64,000 bases of DNA from Heterocephalus glaber (Eukaryota > Chordata > Mammalia > Rodentia > Bathyergidae), in assembly GCF_000247695.1 (NCBI RefSeq), contig NW_004624849.1, positions 4,109,236 through 4,173,235 of the forward strand, in the 5' to 3' direction. The notes beneath the pieces were generated by a model, which saw only the letters and a program-made list of their open reading frames with translations, searched no databases and was not told where the DNA came from. The translations under genes and the position numbers were made by a program. This document shows, in pieces, positions 11,212-63,229 of this stretch. Position 1 is the first letter of the stretch. Every line of letters starts with the position of its first letter.

Positions 11212-11570
11212 ATGTACTGGAGATCAAACCTAGGGGTACTCTATGAATGATATCCCCAGCCCATTTAATGTTTTATTTTGAAACAGGGTCTCCATAAGTT
11301 GCTCAGACTGCTCTGGAATTTGTGATCCTCCTGCCTCAGCCTCCTGGTAGTTAGGATTACAAGTGTATGCCTAGCTGGGAGTTTGGATACGAGATGTCTA
11401 CACTGAGATCCAAGAACTTGCATTTTCAAGAAGTGCCAGGAAGTGAGGCATATTTTGAGCACAGCTGCCACAATCTAATTTCAAAGTACAATCAACATGG
11501 GGGCTAGGGTGTGGCCCTCCTGCCAAGCATGCTTGAGATCAATACCCAGCACCACACATAAAAAGTGATT
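11212..11570. repeat. Antisense B1+ID dimer and a diverged ID
   Basis: An antisense dimer occupies 11,212-11,377. A weak sense ID-like element (GGGCTAGGGTGTGGCCC then CAATACCCAGCACCA) is at 11,501-11,565. Confidence 0.65.
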
Positions 11571-11719
11571 AACAATCATGGTTGTTTTAAATTAGTGTGC
11601 CTTACCTCCCTGAAACATTTTTAGCTTTTTTTCTAAAATCCATGTATATTCACATAAATATGTTTTAGTAATCAAAATATTTAAAGCAGGAAAGTTTATA
11701 GCTGTGAATATACACATTA

Positions 11720-13840
11720 AAAGAATAGAACAGTGCTGGGGATTTAGATCAGTGGTGCTGCTCCTGCCTCACAAGTGCAAGGTCCTGAGTTCCATCCCTG
11801 GTACCAAAAAAAAAAAAAAAGAAAAGAAACCAAAAAAGAGTTACTTCTCAATAATTGACAGACTAGCAAAAAAAAAAAGAGAAAATCTAGTAAAGTGAAA
11901 TATATAACCTAATAATACATCTTCATATCCTAAAAAATGAGTGATCCAAATCAGAAATTAATAAAAGGAAGGAACTAATAAAGACCAGTATAAATTAATG
12001 AAATTGAGACTAGAAAATAATGTAAAGGATCAATGAATCAAAGAGTTGGTTCTTTGAGGACCAGGGATTTAGCTCAGTGGTTCCACCGCCTGCCTCGAAA
12101 GCACAAGATCTCCAGTTCAATCCCCGGTACCAAAAAAAAAAAGAGTTGGTTCTTTGAAAGGACAATATTGTTAAAATAGTTAAACTACCAAAAGTGATTT
12201 ATAGATATGATGCAATCCCAATCACAATACCAACAGAGTTCTTCATAGAAGGGCCGGGTATTTAGCTCAGTGGCATAGCACCTGCCTGGCAAGAATGAGG
12301 TCCTGAGTTTGATCCCTGATACCAAAAAAAAAAAAAATTCATCATAGCACGAGAAAAAACAACTCTAAAACTTATGGGTCAAGTATAGTGGTGCATGCCT
12401 GTAATCCCAGCACTTGGGAGGCTGAGGCAGGAGGATCACCACAAGTTCAAGGTTAGCCTGGGCCACATAGTGAGTTCAAGGGAGCCTGAACTACACATCG
12501 AGACCTTGTCTCAAAAACAAACAAACAAACAAATAAAGTTTATGGAACCAGAAAAGACCCAGAATTACAAAACAATCCTGGGGAACAAGAGCAAAGCAGA
12601 TTGCATTACAATCCTGGATTTCAAGTCCAGGATTACAAAGTTACAGTGAAAAAAATCAGCATGGTAGTAGCACAAAAATAGGCATGTGGATCGTCAGAGC
12701 AGAACAGAGGATGCAGTAACAACCCCAGGCACATTCAGCCATCTGATCTTTGACAATGGGGCCACTGGTGAAAAGACAGCCTCTTAAACAAATGGTGCTG
12801 GGAAAACTGGTTATCCACATGCAGAAGAATGAGTTTAGGCCTGTATCTCTCACCCTGTACTAGAATAAAATCCAAGTGGATCAAAAACCTAGTTATTAAA
12901 ACTAAAACACCTGGGCTAGGGATTTAGCTCAGTGGTTCCGCCGCCTGCCTCGCAAGTGCAAGGACCAGAGTTCGATCTCCAGTACCAAAACAAACAAACA
13001 AACAAAAAACCTAAAATGCCTAACCTGCTAGGAGATAAAATAGGTAAAACTCTTGGGGAGATAGACATAAGGACTTTTTGAATGAAACTCCAATTGCACA
13101 AGAAATAACACCTAGAATAACAAAAAATTATAAAAAGAAACTTCTGAACAGCAAAGGCAACAACCAAAATAGTGAAGACACAACCTATAGAATGGGAAAG
13201 AGATGTTACCAGCTACTCTTTTGACAGAAGACTAATATCTAGAACACATAAAGAACTCAAAAAAATTAGACTCCCAAAATAAAAGACCCAACCAAAAGTG
13301 GACAATTGAGATGAATAGACACTTCTCAAAAGAAGAAGTACAGGGACCGGGGATGTAGTTCAGTGTCGCAGCGCCTGCCTGACAAGGTCAAGGTCCCGAG
13401 TTTGATTCCTGGTACAAAAAAAAAAAAGAAGTACAAATAGTCAGTAAATACATGAAGAATGTTCAGCATCTTTGGCCATTAGAAAAATGTAAATCAAAAC
13501 AACATTTAGATTCCAACTTACTCTAGAAAGAATGGCTATCATCAAGAATTCAAAAAACAATAAATGCTGGTGAGGTTTTAGGGGAAAAAGTGGAAATGTA
13601 AATTAGTAAAACCACTATGGAAATCAGTATAAAGATTCCTCAATAAGTAAAAATAGAAATTCTATTGACCCAGCTATACCTCTTCTAGGTATCTTCCCCA
13701 AAGAGTTAAAAATGTCATATTACAGTGAAACACATATATCTATATTCAAAACAGCAGAACTCACAAGATTTAGCAGAACAGCTGAATCTTGCAACCAGTC
13801 TATTTGTTTATCAGCAGATGAACAGATAAAGAAAATGTGA
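11720..13840 (+). mobile_element. L1 ORF2 relic riddled with SINE insertions
   Basis: Degenerate L1 ORF2 sequence is recognised at 12,655-12,900 (TTTGACAATGGGGCCACTGG; AATGGTGCTGGGAAAACTGG) and 13,010-13,830 (the ATTAGAAAAATGTAAATCAA region). It contains sense ID SINEs at 11,733-11,820, 12,060-12,142, 12,252-12,338, 12,912-13,006 and 13,343-13,428, and a sense B1 at 12,377-12,535. Several SINEs show visible target duplications, for example AGAGTTGGTTCTTTGA on both sides of the 12,060 copy. No intact frame remains. Confidence 0.85.
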
Positions 13841-13880
13841 TGTTATCAGGTAGCTTCTTTTAGAAATGGTTCGCTAATTT

Positions 13881-13955
13881 GCTGGGGATGTAGCTCAGTG
13901 GCGCTGTGCCTGCCTGGCAAGCGCAAGGTCCTGAGTTCAATCCCCAGTACAAAAA

Positions 13956-14011
<56 letters not shown>
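13881..14011 (+). repeat. ID SINE with (GAAA)n tail
   Basis: A sense ID element (GGGGATGTAGCTCAGTGGCG then GTTCAATCCCCAGTAC) ends in a tail that has expanded to a GAAA microsatellite of about 55 bases. Confidence 0.92.
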
Positions 14012-15890
14012 ACGGGCTCACCAATTAAACGTATTCCAGGTCCTTCTTGCCTCAAACCAAAGAACTGAACAAAACAAGCCAAAAGACAGTGTCAAAGTTT
14101 ATTTAAAAAGTGAGGGGTGAAGGGATAAGGGAGCAAATGGCTCTGCAGGCAAACTTGGGCCAAACAAAAAGAGGAAGAGATAAAAGCAAAAGTAAAAGTA
14201 CATCCTGGGTCTTGGAGACACAGAGCGAGCTACTATGAGAAGGATGGGATAGCAGGCTCCTCCTAGCATCTGTGTTCTTACCCGAGGTTCACATGTGGGA
14301 ACCCAGGAAAGGTCCAGATACTGGGGCCTTGGGAATTATTTGGCACTATCCCAGGATCTTGTAATTGACAGGTCCCACTTATTTCCCCAGCCCTACCTTC
14401 CTACCTCACCAGGGCCTCACACACCCAGGCAAGTTCTCCTACCACTGAACTACAAGATTAGTCCTTTTTATTTTTTAATTTTGAGACACAGACTCAGTTG
14501 CTATGACAAGGCTTGAACTTTCCTACCCTCCTGCCTCAGCATTCTGAGTAGCTAGAGTTACAGGTGTGTGCCAGAGCACTCAGTTTACTATCAGATTTCA
14601 TGTTGATTACTACAATCGCTTTCTAACGGGCCCTCTGAAGCTATCCACATGAAAACAGACCAATCTTTTAAAAACGCAAATCCAATCATACTGCCTGCTT
14701 GGATAAAAACTCTTCAGTGGCTTCCTAATGCTTGCAGGAAAAAGTCCCATGTCTTTAACCCTGCTTACTAGATGTGGCCTCCTTCCACCTTAACAGCCTC
14801 TCTTCTTTTCTTCTCTTTTTTGGTTTTTTGAGACAGGGTCTCACTGTGTAATCCAGGCTGGACTTGAACTTCCAGTGATCCTCCTGCCTCAGCCTCCCGA
14901 GTGCCGGTATTACAGGTGTGCACCACCATGCCCAGTGACCCCCCCCCTTTTCTTTAATAAGAACTTTTTTTTCTTCAGAGCTCAGTTGGTGCCAGTTCAA
15001 GAAAGCCCTCCCTGTCACATCCAGGCCAAGTCAGCTTCATTTGTGGCATGTTATAGAACTCTATTTTATTCTGTTAGAGGATTACCCCCCTCTTTTTAGG
15101 GTATTTATATGTTTATTATCTGCCAGAAAGAAAGACTCAAACTATTTTTACTCACCAGTGTATTCTAGTGCCTAGCACAGCCATGCAGTGGGTGCTCAAT
15201 TAAATATGTTGGATGAACTTTTAGAATGCATGTTTATTTTTTCAGTCCCTATTATATACTAAATCCTATGCTGGACCCTAAGAGGAACTCAAAATTAGTA
15301 AGAGATGTTTGACCTTACAGAGTTCCACACTAGGGCAATGCATATGGTATGGACTATGGAGACAAATTTTACAACAGAATAAAAGTAGCTAAGTGAAAGG
15401 AACAAGTGCTTTGGGAGTCAGGTGGACGAGGGAGAGATCAATCCCAGATGAGAAATCAGTTCATTCAATATACGTCTTTAATGAGGACAGAGTGCTTACT
15501 ATGTGCAAGGTGCTATCATAACTGTTTTATGTGCTTGAGCGTATTGCGAGATTTTTACAGAAGAGACAAACAACAGGACGGTCAAGGAATTCATTCAAAG
15601 CCACACACCTACCAAATGATCGAAAAGGAATTTGAACCCAGGCTTTTTGGCTCTACAGTCTTAAATTCCCCACGGGTTAAAAACCTCATGAAGGACATCC
15701 CAAGTAAGCTACCCTTGAAGCATCCAGCCAGGTGAAAAAATGGCATGTTTATCCCTAATAGAATCCAGACTGGGATAATTGTGCTTAATTGTGAGTTTTG
15801 TTCCTTCCTTTCACCACGACAGTTAGCAATCAACAGTGGAGAAGTTTCACAGACACACAAAATGAAGAAAGGCGGGAGGGGGGAAACTAA
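14012..15890. other. Intergenic: old SINEs and MIR, no gene
   Basis: It contains an antisense dimer at about 14,420-14,583, an antisense B1 at 14,823-14,935, a MIR 3' end (TAGTGCCTAGCACAGCCATG) at about 15,165-15,212, and a sense MIR at about 15,480-15,665 (CTTACTATGTGCAAGGTGCT; TTTGAACCCAGGCTTTTTGG). No coding signal is apparent. Confidence 0.7.
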
Positions 15891-15899
15891 CTTCCGGCT

Positions 15900-15986
15900 A
15901 TGGCGGACGTCGGAACTGTTTCCATGGAAACAGTAGTGGGTTTCTTGCTAGGTGAGATATCGCGGTGCCTGAATAGGCGGAAGTGA
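15900..15986 (+). other. Short ORF / candidate alternative first exon
   Basis: An ATG at 15,900 in fair context opens a 28-codon frame ending at the TGA at 15,984. A good donor (CTAG|GTGAGA) follows 15,951. Up to that donor the frame encodes MADVGTVSMETVVGFLL plus one base, the same phase as COPS3 exon 1. Splicing to exon 2 at 19,529 would therefore keep the COPS3 frame. If unspliced it would be an upstream ORF that ends 110 bases before the COPS3 ATG. Transcript support is unknown. Confidence 0.35.
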
Positions 15987-16095
15987 CGTCAGCACACTCG
16001 GGCTCCTCTGGTGTAACACCGCGGCCCCTCCTCCTAGAGCGGCTGCCTTTTCCCGCGCGAGCAGCCCTTGCAGCTCGGGCCGCCCGCGGGGAGAT

Positions 16096-41426
<25,331 letters not shown>

Positions 41427-41666
41427 AACTAACACCCATCCTGAGTTCAACAGGAGAAACGGTCACCGTGACCAGCGGCAAGCAAGTGAGAGGAAGGCAG
41501 CAGGGAGCAGCAAGCCTATTCCACCTGGACATTAAGAAATACAATTTTGTTTTGACATCTTCAGTCCTATGTGCTTTCAGAAAACCACTCTCTGCAAAGA
41601 AAGGAAAAAATTTGCAAACTTTAGAGTCTGTTGTGGATTTATTTATCCTCAGATTATTGTTATTGC

Positions 41667-41672
41667 ATTAAA
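41667..41672 (+). terminator. COPS3: COPS3 polyadenylation signal (ATTAAA)
   Basis: It is the commonest AATAAA variant, about 240 bases past the stop, followed by T-rich sequence (CCTTTTTGTTTTAG). No better signal lies between it and the stop. Confidence 0.65.
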
Positions 41673-41690
41673 TTTACCTTTTTGTTTTAG

Positions 41691-44015
41691 TCCTTGAACA
41701 TTGATGTGTCTTTTATATCACTTTTTTCCCCTTTGGAAAGGCTTTAATGAACCCAGTCATTGTGAACAGCAGTAGTTGGATTTTAGGAATATTTGGAAGA
41801 ATTGACTCTAAAAGTGAATGTCAGGTCCAAAGAAAAGGCTAGTCAGGTGCAGTGGCACACACCTGTAATCCCAGCACTCTGGGAGGCTAAGGAAGGAGGA
41901 TTGCAAGTTCAAGGCAATTTGGAGACTTAGTGAGACTGTGTCTCAAGATAAAAAGAGCTAGGGATGTAGCTCAGTGTGAAGGCCCTAAATACAATACCCA
42001 GCAACACACACACACACCCCCCAAAAACAACTGAAAGAGTCTATAAGGTTTGAGCTAGTTTTTAAAGTTTGAGTTAGCATGCATGTTAGTGACAGTATGA
42101 ATTGAAACCAGTATACTGTTGGTTCAAACATTGTCTAACCTTTGGTGTGTGCTACTCTGGTCAGTTTGACAATGTCTTTCCCCCATCTCTCTACTTACAG
42201 CGGCCTTCTCCACTTTTTCTTCTTGAAGCATTGTCCTGTAAACCGCACAGGTGCATTTGGATTATGTTCAAGGCCCCTCCTCCCTTGGCACTTTGGACTG
42301 GGATTTACTGGGTTAGCCCCAGAATGGGGTGGAGCCTTTGTGAAGTGTGGTCCCATTAAAACACATTTAAATTTGGTCTTTGAAAGACATTTCTCTTGGC
42401 TAGCAGTGTAGCTGTGGTAGTGTGCTTACCTACTCTGCAGAGGGAGATTCTGGGTTCCATTCCCAGCTCCTAAAAAAATTTTTTTTTCACATTAGCACGA
42501 TTCACTTTTTCAAATGTGTCAAGTTGTATAATCACGTTTTCATTATATTATTGTTTTTATTTTTGGCAATACTGGGGGTTGAACCCAGGACCTTTGCATT
42601 GAACTACATCCCCACTCCTTTTATTTTTTATTTTGAGACAGGATGTCTAAGCTGCTGAGTTACCCAGACCTGGCTTGAACTTGTGATCCTTCTGCTTTGC
42701 TGCCCAGAATACTGGGATTACAGGCTTGGATTACTGTACCTGGCTACATTTTCATTATTTTAAAAAAGAACCTTCCAAATCTTGTAAAAAGTGACCCCGG
42801 TAGACCACACTTAGGTTTTAAGGTCTTGTCTGCTGTAACTTTTGCATTAGTGTGGGAAGCAGCAGTAGACAGTCTGTTCTAATAAAACATTCATGCAAAA
42901 GTAGGCACCCTGCTGAATTTGCCTGGGAGTGTGGGTTTGACTGGAAGCTAGCAGAGTGTTGGCCCCTTTAAACTCATTCTTTTGAGTTAGTCCTGCTGGT
43001 GAGTTGCATCACTTTCACTGAGGCTTACATGTACCCGCAGTTAGGAAAAGAGGAAGCACTGTATTTAAAGGGAATTTATTTTATTTGCATAGTGAGTTGC
43101 AGACCCTGTTTAAAAAAATTGAATAACTTCTGATTTATCTGGATCTAAAATTACAATCACCTAAAATGTGTTTATGAATCCCCTGTAGCTATCAGTAATG
43201 TAATTCTTGTGGACTTTAATGATGTAGACACAATTTTTCCCAAGGTTGATTCATTAAAATACCACATTATTATTGGAAACTTTGAACTGAAAAAGGATAT
43301 GGAATATAAGTCCTTGCCCTCCTATCTGCAAACCACTAATCTTGGCCAGTTTTTGGGGGCAGTGGTGGTTACTGTGTCAGTTTTAAATGTCCCTTTCTGT
43401 ATTCTGCTTTGTGATTCTGGGGCCACAGCTTTGAGGCAGCAGGAAGGAAACTAGAAAGCTAGGGAGAAGAGCGGAATAGGTCCCTCTGTTTGCCACTGAA
43501 CACCACAGCCCAACAAGAATGCTTCCAGTAAGCGCAGTTCATTCCAGTTCATGGTTCCCCTCCATGGCGCTAGACTGGGCTTCAACTCACCCTGAGAGAT
43601 ACAGGCCCCAGGAGCAGGATCTTCATCTCCCTACACTGAAATCAGGGACACAGCTTCCTTGGCCCCTTCCAGATTCCAAATTCTACTAATCCTAGTCCCT
43701 TCTCTTTATTCCCAACCCCTAAAGGAGGAGAGACTTCAGTACCTGGCTGATGGCTCTTGGCAAATTTTTTCTATTAAACTTACGAAGCTCAGTTGGTACA
43801 TGCCCAGTAATCCCAGCTACTTGGGAGGCTGATGCAGGAGGATCACAAGTTTGATGCCAGCCTGGGCAATTTGATGAGACCCTATCTTAAAACAAAACAA
43901 AACAAAACAAAAGGGCTAAGAATGTGGCTCACTGGCAAAGAGTTTGCCTAACATACATGAAATCTCTGATTTAATCCCCAGCATTGAAAAACACCAAAAA
44001 AGCCTGGTGAATGGT
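41691..44015. repeat. COPS3-FLCN intergenic, SINE-rich part
   Basis: It holds sense B1+ID dimers at 41,842-42,020 and 43,788-44,000, a diverged sense ID at 42,398-42,474, and an antisense dimer at 42,555-42,746. The stretch 42,750-43,780 has no recognised element. No gene is seen. Confidence 0.7.
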
Positions 44016-46660
44016 TTCTCTCCTGACATGAGTTACTTTTGAAAATCTTCCAGGTCAAGGAGATGCATATATGTTCTTTCTTTTTTGTCATTTATTTTTA
44101 AGACGGAAATATTTTAGGACTTCTTATCTGTTTCCTCTGACAGATACAGTGCCTAGGCTCTGCTTGTGTCTTGGCTTGGGAAGTTATCAGGCTCATTTGC
44201 TGTATGAGTAGCTAAGATAGACTTTGCTGTTTCTTTAATTCTCAGCAGCAAATTATACTTTGTGAATATATTGACTTTGAACAGCTGTGGCATTTTGATG
44301 GCACCAGAAGATGGTGAATTTGCACTTAGGAGAGTTTAGGGCTATTTCTGAGATCCCAAGATGTAGCCTTGGGTTAGTGTTTACTAGTGAACCTACCAGT
44401 TTGGTGAGGATTTTTACAAGTTTGTCTTTTCATGATAGTCTGAAATGTTAATACTCCTGTTTATCAAGAATTATTATTGCCCTCTGAATCCATTACTTGC
44501 ATTACATTTGTATTTCTGTATGGATTGATGCCAAATGAACCAATCAAAAATGATGACGCTTAACTTTTAATATAGACTCTCAAGTGAGTATGCTGGAGAG
44601 ATCTGTTTGGAATTATATTGCTATAAGGTATTCTTTAGAGGAACATCTCATTGTATTCTTTTGAAATGGCAGTGTTTTCTGAGGCAGGGTGGCACTAATG
44701 GGCAATAAAGCAGTGGGGGTTTTCTGCCCAGTCTGCACGGTACCATTTTTACTTTGGTCAATATATTGAAATCTCAGTCAAAGCTAGGTAATACACCATT
44801 TCTGTACAAGATAGCAAGTGGCCTCCGTCAATGAATAGTGCTGGTGGAATCCAATCAGGGACATTTACTTTTCTAGCAGGTAATATGGCAGGAGGGGAAA
44901 ATTAAGTCCAAGCTTTTTGAGTGTTCTGAACTATTGGTGAACTTGACCTGTTCAGCTTCCTGTTCTGTCTTTGCCATGGTTACCTTGTATTCCAATGCTC
45001 TACTATTAACATGCTTTTCAGAGATGAAGTTAAGTTTTTGTAAGTTGCAAAGGGCCCAGAGAAAGGAGATGGCTGGGTAATCAGACATTTGTGAGTAGAA
45101 AAATATAATGGCAGTATTTTCAGGCAGTTGAATTACTTCATGATGGTGAAAATGACAAATGTATCCTTTCCTAAGATCAAAAGCTGAAACCAGAGAACTT
45201 TTGCTAATTGCAAAAGACATTTAATATGTCTGGATCCTTAGCTGATTAGAAACCAGTAGGCATTCAAAAGGCAGCTAGTTTCAGATTAAAACTCTAAAGC
45301 CTAGCAGTTAAATTTGAATTGAGAGAGGAAGATTAATTTTCAAAGGTTTCTTGAAATTTCTATTGTGAAAAATGCACCTTAATCTTAGTGCCCTTTAAAA
45401 AAATTACTGGACTACTAATAATTCAAACCTTGAACACATAGTCTAATTACCTAAAATTAGCTTAAACTTCAGTGTGACTTAGAAATTGTACATGAGTTCC
45501 ACCTTCTTAAATATTACCCCTTGCTTGCTTCCTTCTAAGCACTGGCAACCCCGCCCCCCCCAATTGCAAACCACAGCTGAAGTACAGGGAATATTTTCTT
45601 GCTCGAAGAAACAAAAGATAATTATTTTTAAGACAGCCTGTAATCTTAAATGAGATGTGATTAAAAATATTAAGATCCAATTGCTTACAAGTGAAATGCC
45701 CCTTCTTCCTCAAACTGAAAACCAGGAGTCAGCTAGCTAAGCTCAACTGTATTCTGCAGCTGTGTGAGAGACCATGTTGGTATAGGTGCACCAAAAAGCC
45801 TGTAAAGAAAATTTCAGGATATTTTGTTCTATCCATTTGGCTCTGATGCTGATAACTGGTAGCTCAGAAATAATTGGTCAGTCTAGATGCTCAGCTGTAG
45901 CTCAGGCTTAAGCCTCTTGGTTCAGTACTAGTTAGAAGGCAGAAAAACATCAAGAAATCTTTGTTCTGATCCAAATGGTATTTTTTGAATACTTAATTGC
46001 ATCATTTTTTAAAATTTTGTGAAAAAATAAAAATAACAAGAGAATAACAATAGTTAATACACTGTGTATCATTATCTTCAAAGTACTCAGAGTACAAGAT
46101 ATAAACCAAAAAGATTCTTACCAAAAAACCAAACAGATAATAACACAAAACTTTCTTTTCAACAAACTATAATAAACTAGTAGTGTAAATGAAACAAATT
46201 AGCATATGTATTGAAATTTTTTTTTAAACAACAATATGTAATTTGGGGACGTTTTAATAGTGGAAAAACACATTCCATACTGTTTAAATGCTGGCTGGTA
46301 GGATACCCAATACTTTTAGTAACCTTTCGTACAGATCTCATTATGGGGTAAATCTTTGAGATTAACACTATTTCATTTAGTTGCTAATTTTTGGACGTTA
46401 TTGCTAGCATCTTTCTAAACATTTCAGTGAGCTTTAATCGCCTTTTGTGCTGATAATTCAGGTGTACACTTTCATTTTTTGAGTGTCCTGCAAAATGGAT
46501 ATCCTGAGATCCCAGTTTAATTAACACTCGATGCACTGGGGCCAAGATTTGGCAACTTGTTTTTAACAGACAGGTTTGAGTAGGCACCGCCTAAAGAAAT
46601 AAGTAGCTGAGTAAAGATATGAATAGCAAAAGTTGAGCCCAGATGCGGTGAGTGCACATT
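44016..46660. other. SINE-free intergenic stretch
   Basis: About 2.6 kb is moderately AT-rich and has no B1, ID, L1 or LTR signature that I can recognise and no convincing reading frame. It may be ancient unique sequence or contain regulatory elements. Confidence 0.55.
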
Positions 46661-47719
46661 AAATTTTGTGGGAAATACCACTGAGTATGGTGGCACACTT
46701 CTGTAATGCCAGCAGTTGAGAGGCTGAAACAGGACTGTTGAGTTCAAGGCCAGCCTGGGCTATATTGTGAGTCCCTGTATCAAAACAACAAAACAAGAAA
46801 GAAAAAAAGGAAGGAGGGAAAGAAGGAAGGAAAATTCCAGTGGTTGAATAACTTTCCTCCACATGGACACTTCATTATCCTGTCACCATGGAAACAGATA
46901 ATTTGAACAAGATGGTGGCTTCCACTAACAAATTGAGAAAGGTAATTCCAAAACAAGAAAAAAATACAAGATGAAAAAAATACCTTGTTCTTGGCTTAAG
47001 ACCCCACTAATAAATGTGGGGTGTAGCTCAATGGTAAAGGAACACCTACCACTGAAAGAAAATGGGAAAAAAGATTAACCAAACAAATGACAAAAAATCC
47101 CAAATACAATTCATTTAAAACATATTAGTCTTGTTAAGCAAAACCAGTCACAGTCACTAATGGGAGTTTGTGGGAAGTTCTGTAAGATTTTTGCTCATAT
47201 GGAAATTTGCTAATCAGATTTGTATTCAGAATTGCAGGGTGGTCATTTTCAACGTGAATTCAACTCACTTTGACAAAGGTTGGGAATAACGTTTTTCTTT
47301 TAGGTATGAGGTGTTTGTAAACATTTCTTGCACCTTTTCACTAAGGTTCTCGAAGCATTTTGCAAGCAATAAAATACAAGTATCTGTATTACTTATGGCA
47401 AAGGAAAAAGAGAATCCCAAATCACTATACCCTTGGATGTATCTTTGCTTCAGAAAATGTTTTGTAAGTTGGCCTGTAAATCAAGTCTTTGTGCTATTCA
47501 GCATCAGGCAGAATTGGATTGGTAAGAACAATGATCTCCACCAGGCCAGTAAATGAAGGTAGAAAACACAAGTTGCAATTTCGTTCTTTTCTCACGGTCT
47601 CTTTTCAACATGACATGGAATTCAAAGAAAGTGACCTCCGTGGTTTGAAAAACCCCACCACCCACTTCTATTCCAAATGGCTAAGGCTTTCCCCCAGCAC
47701 TGCCTGATAATCACATTGT
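46661..47719. other. Intergenic upstream of FLCN
   Basis: A sense B1 with an AAGG-rich tail lies at 46,680-46,832 and a weak ID remnant near 47,018-47,060. An X-box-like motif, GTCACCATGGAAAC, is at 46,882-46,895. No gene is apparent. Confidence 0.55.
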
Positions 47720-48612
47720 GGACACCCTAATGGAACCACAGCACCGAGGGCCTCTGCGAAGTTTCGCAGGGCCACGGCTGGCGGTCCCAGCTTCCTCTGA
47801 GCACCGCACGCCGCGCACTGCACATCGCACACCAGACACCTGCTGGCGGCGCCAGAGTTAACCCTCGTCTCTCGAGCTCTTCACAAAAGGACCCAGATTA
47901 CATCATGCAATAATGGCTTTTAAATTAATTTTTAAGTAGCAGGTCTATAGGCTTAAAAATATCCTTTTCTATAACTTCTTCAAATTTTGGGTGTACTACT
48001 ATGTTGAGTAAGCGGAAAGAGGAGCCAGACACGCACATGCGCAGCCCTGCCCCGCCAATCTCCAGTTACGCAACTAGCTGCTCACTCGCAACACTTGACC
48101 GCCTCCTCCCCACCACCTGCCAGCACGTTCCACTCCGTCTACAATTTAACTAAAATGATTGGTGAATCCATTAGAAAACACAGGGCTCTTAGAAATTCAT
48201 TCTCTATCTTGTTTCTTTTCTGTATTAACAGCGTGTTACACTGGCTGTACTTTCCCACAAATTCTTTTTAAAACGGCTTTTAAATTTCGACATCCCCTCG
48301 CCTTTGGAATGGTTTCCTCCAGGAGTCCCAGAACGCGCGGTTTGAACCATTCTGTACTCTCGGCGGGGGGGGGAGTAGGGGGTGGCCAAGAGGGAGGTTT
48401 TTGGCAGTTGTGCCGGACTTTGCGCCAGTCTTCAGAGTTTTGGGACCATGTCCATGTTCCTGAATGCGGGGTTTGGAGGGCTTCGCATATCTCGAGGTGC
48501 AGGGCCGTTCGGGCGTTTCCTGCACCCCTGACAGCATTGGGCTGATGGTACGGTCCGGCCGAGTCACGCGCTTTGGGCTCGGCGCTGGCTGCTAGAGGTG
48601 CGGGCATCACTG

Positions 48613-63229
<14,617 letters not shown>

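Noticed and set aside
13881..13960. tRNA-like A and B boxes as possible tRNA genes (here and at dozens of other sites)
   Set aside because: The sequences lack a foldable tRNA cloverleaf, carry A-rich tails and target duplications, and occur in many copies. They are tRNA-derived SINEs.
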